From NCBI RefSeq assembly GCF_026341825.1, contig NZ_JAPENY010000003.1, positions 1,178,001 to 1,242,000 on the forward strand: a DNA stretch of 64,000 nt, written 5' to 3'. Of the stretch, positions 60,017 through 64,000 are shown piece after piece (positions within the stretch are counted from its first letter, which is position 1; each line of letters opens with the position of its first letter). The notes beneath the pieces are model-generated. The model made no database searches and was not told the DNA's origin. It was given only the letters and a program-made list of their open reading frames with translations. Source of the stretch: Streptomyces sp. NBC_00620 (lineage in GTDB: Bacteria; Actinomycetota; Actinomycetes; Streptomycetales; Streptomycetaceae). The translations under genes were made by a program, and so were the position numbers.

Positions 60017-61215
60017 GCCGCCCTCCTGGGTTCCCGCGGCAGCCGTCCCAGGACGCCGGCCAGGCTCCGGGCCGTGGTGGCCCAGCCGTTCAGCGCGGCG
60101 CGCCGGCCGCGGGCGGCCGCCTTCAGACGACGGCGTACGTCGGCCTCGCCGAACCAGCCGCGCAGTTCCACGGCGAGAGCCGCCGGGTCCTCCGGTGGTA
60201 CGAGGATGCCGGGCACTCCGCCGTCGGGTGCGCGCCCGACGGCCTCGGGCAGTCCGCCGACGTCGGTCGCAAGGACCGGGATGCCGCGCGCGAGTGCCTC
60301 GGTGACGGCCATGCCGTACGTCTCGGCGTAAGAGGTGAGGACCATCAGGTCCGCCGCGGCGTAGCTCGCGTCGAGTTCGGCGCCCACCTGCGGTCCGGCC
60401 AGGTGCAGCCGGTCGCCGAGGCCGTGCTTCTCGATCAGGGCGCGGAGCTCGGTGACGTACGCCGGATCCTGGCCGAGTGCGCCGACGCAGACGCAGCTCC
60501 AGGGCAGGTCGGTGACGGTCGCGAGGGCCTCGACCAGCCGGTGCTGCCCCTTGCGCGGGGTGACCGCCGCGACGCACAGCAGCCGCGAGACCCCGTCGGT
60601 GCCGGAGGCGATCGGCGCGATGTCGGCGCCGGGTTCGGCGACATGGACCCGGTCGGGGGCGAGCCCGTGGTGGGCCACGAGCCGGCGCACCGCCCATTCG
60701 CTGGTGGCCACGACGGCCGACACGGCCCGCAGCGTCGTACGTTCCTTGGCGTCCAGTTCGGCCGCCACGGCAGGTGCGAGCCCCGTCTCGTCGCCGAGCG
60801 GCAGGTGCACGAGGACGGTGAGGGCGAGCCGTTCGGCCTCGGGGACGATGATCTCGGGGACGCCGCAGGCGACGAGTCCGTCGAGCAGGACGGTTGTGCC
60901 GTCCGGCAGTTCCCGCAGCGTGCGGGCGAGTTCGGTGCGGGCGGCGGCTCCGGGGCGCGGCCACTCGCCCGCGACGGCGTGCCGGTGGACCTGCCAGCCG
61001 AAGCCGGGGAGGTCCAGGCAGAGCCGGCGGTCGTACGCGTTGCCGCCACTGGGCGCGGCCGGGTCGTCGACGCCGCCCGGCATGACGAAGTGCACGGAGT
61101 TCAGGGACATGGGGATGATCTCGGCCTTCTGGAGAGCCGCGTTCTGCACCGGCACGTAGTTCAGGGAAGCCTGGTTCCCGTTCACGGATGCCTGGTCGAT
61201 GGTCGTGTCGGTCAC
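60013..61215 (-). CDS. glycosyltransferase family 4
   Basis: 400-residue GT-B retaining glycosyltransferase. Donor-site sequences: VAAVTPRKGQHRLVEAL, and YAETYGMAVTEALARGIPVLATDVGG with the EX7E pair. The acceptor domain starts VHFVMPGGVDDPAAPSGGNAYDRRLCLDLPG. It carries an odd leader of about 40 residues rich in Asn/Gln (IDQASVNGNQASLNYV). GTG at 61215 overlaps the PTPS-like stop. It probably adds a sugar to the pathway product or to a lipid carrier. Confidence 0.88.
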   Translation of the reverse strand: MTDTTIDQASVNGNQASLNYVPVQNAALQKAEIIPMSLNSVHFVMPGGVDDPAAPSGGNAYDRRLCLDLPGFGWQVHRHAVAGEWPRPGAAARTELARTLRELPDGTTVLLDGLVACGVPEIIVPEAERLALTVLVHLPLGDETGLAPAVAAELDAKERTTLRAVSAVVATSEWAVRRLVAHHGLAPDRVHVAEPGADIAPIASGTDGVSRLLCVAAVTPRKGQHRLVEALATVTDLPWSCVCVGALGQDPAYVTELRALIEKHGLGDRLHLAGPQVGAELDASYAAADLMVLTSYAETYGMAVTEALARGIPVLATDVGGLPEAVGRAPDGGVPGILVPPEDPAALAVELRGWFGEADVRRRLKAAARGRRAALNGWATTARSLAGVLGRLPREPRRAA

Positions 61216-61610
61216 AGCGCACGCTCGTAACTCGCCCAGGCGATGTGCGACTCGTGCAGGGTGACGGTGATGCCCGCGAGCCCTTGGGCGCCCTCGCCCA
61301 GCGCCCCGGCGTGCACGCGGTCGGCGAGGCGGTCGGCGATGACCTTGGCCAGGAACTCCGTCGAGGTGTTGGTGCCCTTGAAGACCGGTTCGTTGTCGAG
61401 GTTGCGGTAGTTCAGGTCGCTTACGACAGCGCCGAGCTCCTGGGTGGCCAGCCCGATGTCGACGACGATGTTGTCGTCGTCCAGCTCGGCGCGCCGGAAG
61501 GTGGCGTCCACCAGGAACGTCGCCCCGTGCAGGCGCTGCGCGGGGCCGAAGACCTCGCCACGGAAGCTGTGGGCGATCATCAGGTGATCGCGGACGGTGA
61601 TGCTGAACAA
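61212..61610 (-). CDS. 6-pyruvoyltetrahydropterin synthase-fold protein lacking the catalytic residues
   Basis: 132-residue T-fold protein. The usual HxH zinc pair is HGA here (His28, Ala30 in RLHGATFLV); only His14 and His28 of three zinc ligands remain. The catalytic Cys before the HGH motif is absent, and the LDH triad position reads LDNE (71-74). Glu120 in TLHESH, which anchors a pterin-like ring, is kept, as is NTSTEFLAKVIADRL. I recall that S. coelicolor SCO6650 is such a homologue: no zinc, no PTPS activity, pterin-binding residues retained. Starts with TTG at 61610; GGAGGG stands 8 bases before. Confidence 0.88.
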   Translation of the reverse strand: MFSITVRDHLMIAHSFRGEVFGPAQRLHGATFLVDATFRRAELDDDNIVVDIGLATQELGAVVSDLNYRNLDNEPVFKGTNTSTEFLAKVIADRLADRVHAGALGEGAQGLAGITVTLHESHIAWASYERAL

Positions 61611-61691
61611 CGGACGACCCTCCAGGTGCGGTGCGTCTGATCCCCTGCCGGGACCGTGCCGTGTAGTACGGCTGGTCCGTACTCCTTGTTC

Positions 61692-61728
61692 AGCTGCCTG
61701 TTCCCCTTTCTTCGGAGGTCAGGCAGCT
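61692..61728. terminator. inverted repeat between dehydrogenase and PTPS-like genes
   Basis: AGCTGCCTG (61692-61700) pairs perfectly with CAGGCAGCT (61720-61728) across 19 bases. It lies 11 bp after the dehydrogenase stop and 82 bp before the PTPS-like start, so it may end one transcript or form part of the leader of the next. No T tail. Confidence 0.4.
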
Positions 61729-61738
61729 TGTTCCGGAC

Positions 61739-62719
61739 TCAAACCCCGTCGTAGACCACGCGGTGACACAAGGCGGGTATCGAACCGGAGGCCAATTTGC
61801 CCATCGCGTCGGGAAGTTCCTCGAATCGGCACTCGCCCGTGACAAGTGCGTCGAAGGCCGGGTCGGCGAGCAGTTCGAGGGCGAGCGCGAACCGGTCGGC
61901 GTAGGTGCGGCCCGCTCGCCGCGCGGGGGAAAGGGAACCCACCTGGCTGCTGCGGACCGTCAGGCGCCGTGAGTGGAAGGCCTCCCCCAGCGGCAGGCTG
62001 ATCCGCCGGTCGCCGTACCAGCTGAGTTCGATCACGGTGCCTTCAGGGGCGAGGAGTTCCAGCGCCCGCGAGAGCCCGGCCTCGGTGGCGCTGGCGTGCA
62101 CGACGAGGTCGAGATCGCCGGCCGCGTCCTCGGGAAGCGCGAAGTCGACACCGAGTGCCCGCGCGATGTCACCGCGTGCCGGATCGGCATCGACGAGCTG
62201 GACCCGTACCCCCGGGAACCGGGCAAGGAGCGTGGCGACGGAGCAGCCGACCATGCCGCCGCCGACCACCGCGATCCGGTCGCCGATCAGCGGCGCGGCG
62301 TCCCACAGGGCGTTCACCGCGGTCTCCACGGTCCCGGCGAGCACGGCGCGCGAGGCCGGCACGGAATCCGGTACGACGGTCACGGCGCTCGCGGGGACGA
62401 CGTACCGCGTCTGGTGCGGATACAGGCAGAAGACGGTCCGGCCGAGCAGCGCCGCGGGCCCCTCCTCCACCAGGCCGACGTTGAGATAGCCGTACTTCAC
62501 GGGTGCCGGGAAATCGCCGTCCTGGAACGGTGCGCGCATCGCCGTGTACTGGTTCTCCGGTACGCCGCCACGGAAGACGAGGGTCTCGGTGCCCCGGCTC
62601 ACCCCGGAATAGAGCGTGCGCACGAGCACCTCGTCCTCGGCGGGTTCCGACAAGGCTGTTTCCCGAATCTCGCCGTGTCCCGGCGAGCCGATCCAGAAGG
62701 CTCGGGCTGTGAGTTCCAT
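61739..62719 (-). CDS. zinc-type alcohol dehydrogenase family oxidoreductase
   Basis: 326-residue medium-chain dehydrogenase/reductase. The nucleotide loop is RIAVVGGGMVGCSVATLLARFPG (about 165-187) and the N-terminal lobe has LYSGVSRGTETLVFRGGVP. The four-Cys structural zinc lobe of classical alcohol dehydrogenases is absent, as in many small-molecule MDR enzymes. ELSWYGDRRISLPLGEAFHSRRL marks the cofactor-side strand. ATG at 62719. Same strand and directly upstream of the PTPS-like operon, so probably part of the pathway. Confidence 0.87.
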   Translation of the reverse strand: MELTARAFWIGSPGHGEIRETALSEPAEDEVLVRTLYSGVSRGTETLVFRGGVPENQYTAMRAPFQDGDFPAPVKYGYLNVGLVEEGPAALLGRTVFCLYPHQTRYVVPASAVTVVPDSVPASRAVLAGTVETAVNALWDAAPLIGDRIAVVGGGMVGCSVATLLARFPGVRVQLVDADPARGDIARALGVDFALPEDAAGDLDLVVHASATEAGLSRALELLAPEGTVIELSWYGDRRISLPLGEAFHSRRLTVRSSQVGSLSPARRAGRTYADRFALALELLADPAFDALVTGECRFEELPDAMGKLASGSIPALCHRVVYDGV

Positions 62720-62839
62720 GAGGGTCCCCTGAACGATCCGGCAGATCTTCACGTACGGAGCGGTGACAAGCCGCGCACTGTACGCGGCGTTGATCGACTC
62801 TGTCATACGGGCCGGCCGGGGTGACATCAGGCGGCTGCG

Positions 62840-63979
62840 TCAGAAGGCGTGGGAGTCCGGCTGGGACACGAGCGAACGGACCTCGTTCGCCAGTACCCGG
62901 CCCGTGTCCACCTCGGGAGAGACCAGTCGGGTGCGGGTGAGGGCGAAGGAGAGCCCCCGCTCGCGGTCGGCGAAGGCGATGCTGCCGCCGCTTCCGTGGT
63001 GGCCGAAGGATGTCGTCTCCCCCGCCATTTCGGGCAGGCCGAGGAAGTAGCCGAGCCCCTTGGTGGACCTGCCGAGGAACGTCCTGTCCTTGCCGTCGAC
63101 GGCTACGGCGGAGGCGAGCCGTGTCCGCTCCGGGGTGAGCAGCCGTACGCCGTCGACCTCGCCGAGGAGCGCGGCATACATGCGCGCCGCCGCCCGCGCG
63201 GTGGTCGTACCGCCGGCGGGCAGGTCCGCGAGCAGGTAGTCGCGGCGGTTGGCCAGTTCGGCGGTGGTCCACACGCTGCGGTTCGGCGCGACGAGCCGGA
63301 CGAACGGCACGGACGGCGGCAGGCTCTCCAGGTACACCGCCCAGTCGCCCTCCACCAGCGGTGCCGTGCGCGCCAGTTCGCTCTCCGGCAGTCCGTAGAA
63401 GAGCTCGTCGGCGACGCCGAGAGGCTCCGCGACGTACATGCGCAGCGCCTCGGCCGGAGTCAGGCCGGTGATCCGGCGCACGGTCTCGCCGAGGATCCAG
63501 CCGAACGTCCAGCCGTGGTAGCCGCTGGCGGTGCCGGGCTCCCACAGGGGTTCCTGCGCCGCGACGATCGCGCACATCGTGTCCCAGTCGCACAGCTCGG
63601 CCGGGGTGATGGCGGCAGGCAGCTGCGGTACGCCCGTGGCGTGGGTCAGGGCGTGCCGTACGGTGGCGCGGTCCTTGCCGTGGGCCCCGAACTCGGGCCA
63701 GTAGTGGGCGATCGGGGTGTCGTAGTCGACCAGCCCGCGGTCGGCGAGGATGTGAACGAGGGTCGCGGTGAAGCCCTTGCCGAGCGAGAAGCTGTGGATC
63801 AGCGTGTCGGGTGCGAGGGCTCTGCCCGGGGAGGCGTCGCCCGCGCACGCGTCGACGATCAGCTCGCCGTGCAGATGGACCGCCACCTGGAGACCGTTCT
63901 CCTGCCCGGACTCCACGAGCCGTTCGAGAACGGCACCGACCCGCGCCCGCATCCGTGCACCCACGTCGTCGCGACTCAC
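62840..63979 (-). CDS. beta-lactamase-family serine hydrolase/esterase
   Basis: 379 residues of the class C beta-lactamase fold. Nucleophile motif SLGK (HSFSLGKGFTATLV, about 64), second motif YHGWTFGW and HHGSGGSIAF near the C-terminus. These match EstB-like esterases of actinobacteria. No signal peptide. GTG at 63979, complete within the window. The 120-bp gap to the dehydrogenase gene leaves it uncertain whether it belongs to the same transcript. Confidence 0.88.
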   Translation of the reverse strand: MSRDDVGARMRARVGAVLERLVESGQENGLQVAVHLHGELIVDACAGDASPGRALAPDTLIHSFSLGKGFTATLVHILADRGLVDYDTPIAHYWPEFGAHGKDRATVRHALTHATGVPQLPAAITPAELCDWDTMCAIVAAQEPLWEPGTASGYHGWTFGWILGETVRRITGLTPAEALRMYVAEPLGVADELFYGLPESELARTAPLVEGDWAVYLESLPPSVPFVRLVAPNRSVWTTAELANRRDYLLADLPAGGTTTARAAARMYAALLGEVDGVRLLTPERTRLASAVAVDGKDRTFLGRSTKGLGYFLGLPEMAGETTSFGHHGSGGSIAFADRERGLSFALTRTRLVSPEVDTGRVLANEVRSLVSQPDSHAF

Positions 63980-64000
63980 CTGGGCATCATGGCACCGGTC

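Noticed and set aside
1..64000. tRNA, rRNA, tmRNA genes, replication origin, prophage or integrated plasmid
   Set aside because: No cloverleaf-like or rRNA-like sequence, DnaA-box cluster, integrase or phage structural gene was seen by eye; a covariance-model search would be needed to exclude small RNAs.

Overview
The window is very GC-rich, with GTG and TTG starts, dense 1-8 bp gene overlaps, Tat signals and a characteristic high-GC intergenic repeat. It reads as a Streptomyces chromosome segment. From memory, the middle and right parts resemble the S. coelicolor SCO6649-SCO6663 neighbourhood: a second pentose-phosphate operon followed by a PTPS-like / GTP cyclohydrolase II-like gene group. 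I could not check this against a database.

Layout. 1-15.1 kb is a glycan-use locus: GH38 alpha-mannosidase (cut by the left edge), GH4 enzyme and DeoR/GlpR regulator on the minus strand; PfkB sugar kinase, sugar ABC binding lipoprotein, two permeases, GH2 beta-galactosidase, and secreted metallophosphoesterase and PHP proteins on the plus strand. No ABC ATPase is present, so a shared ATPase of the MsiK type is probably used. 15.2-20.4 kb holds a small acyl-CoA operon (SDR, amidohydrolase, acyl-CoA ligase, MaoC hydratase) facing MarR and IclR regulators, with a 28-bp imperfect palindrome between them. 20.4-27.8 kb is mixed: a membrane protein made of three repeats, an L,D-transpeptidase lipoprotein, a secreted GH16+CBM6 enzyme with a perfect 16-bp palindrome upstream, a solo TnpB element, and an AraC regulator whose stop codon lies inside the TnpB right-end hairpin. 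28-37 kb is the operon tkt-tal-zwf-opcA-pgi-gnd plus a histidine phosphatase. 37-42.3 kb is a shikimate/quinate catabolic module (3-dehydroshikimate dehydratase fused to an HPPD-like domain, shikimate dehydrogenase, TetR regulator, MHS-type transporter) with the same 24-bp operator-like element in two promoters.

42.4-52 kb is accessory: a GT-B-like gene broken at a (GATACCG)4 repeat, a degenerate STAND ATPase, two TetR genes each with paired palindromes, a beta-HAD dehydrogenase, an F420-type oxidoreductase, an MFS exporter carrying an exact 177-bp in-frame tandem duplication, and a serine hydrolase.

52-62.7 kb is the most interesting stretch. One minus-strand run encodes a GTP cyclohydrolase II-like protein with Met in place of the usual active-site Tyr, then ornithine cyclodeaminase-like, FAD amine oxidase and two saccharopine-dehydrogenase-like proteins. 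A second run encodes a catalytically depleted PTPS fold, a glycosyltransferase, a methyltransferase and a flippase-like membrane protein, with a creatininase-family amidohydrolase between the two runs. Together they suggest an uncharacterised pathway starting from GTP and passing through a formamidopyrimidine-type nucleotide. The window closes with a zinc-type dehydrogenase and a beta-lactamase-family serine hydrolase.
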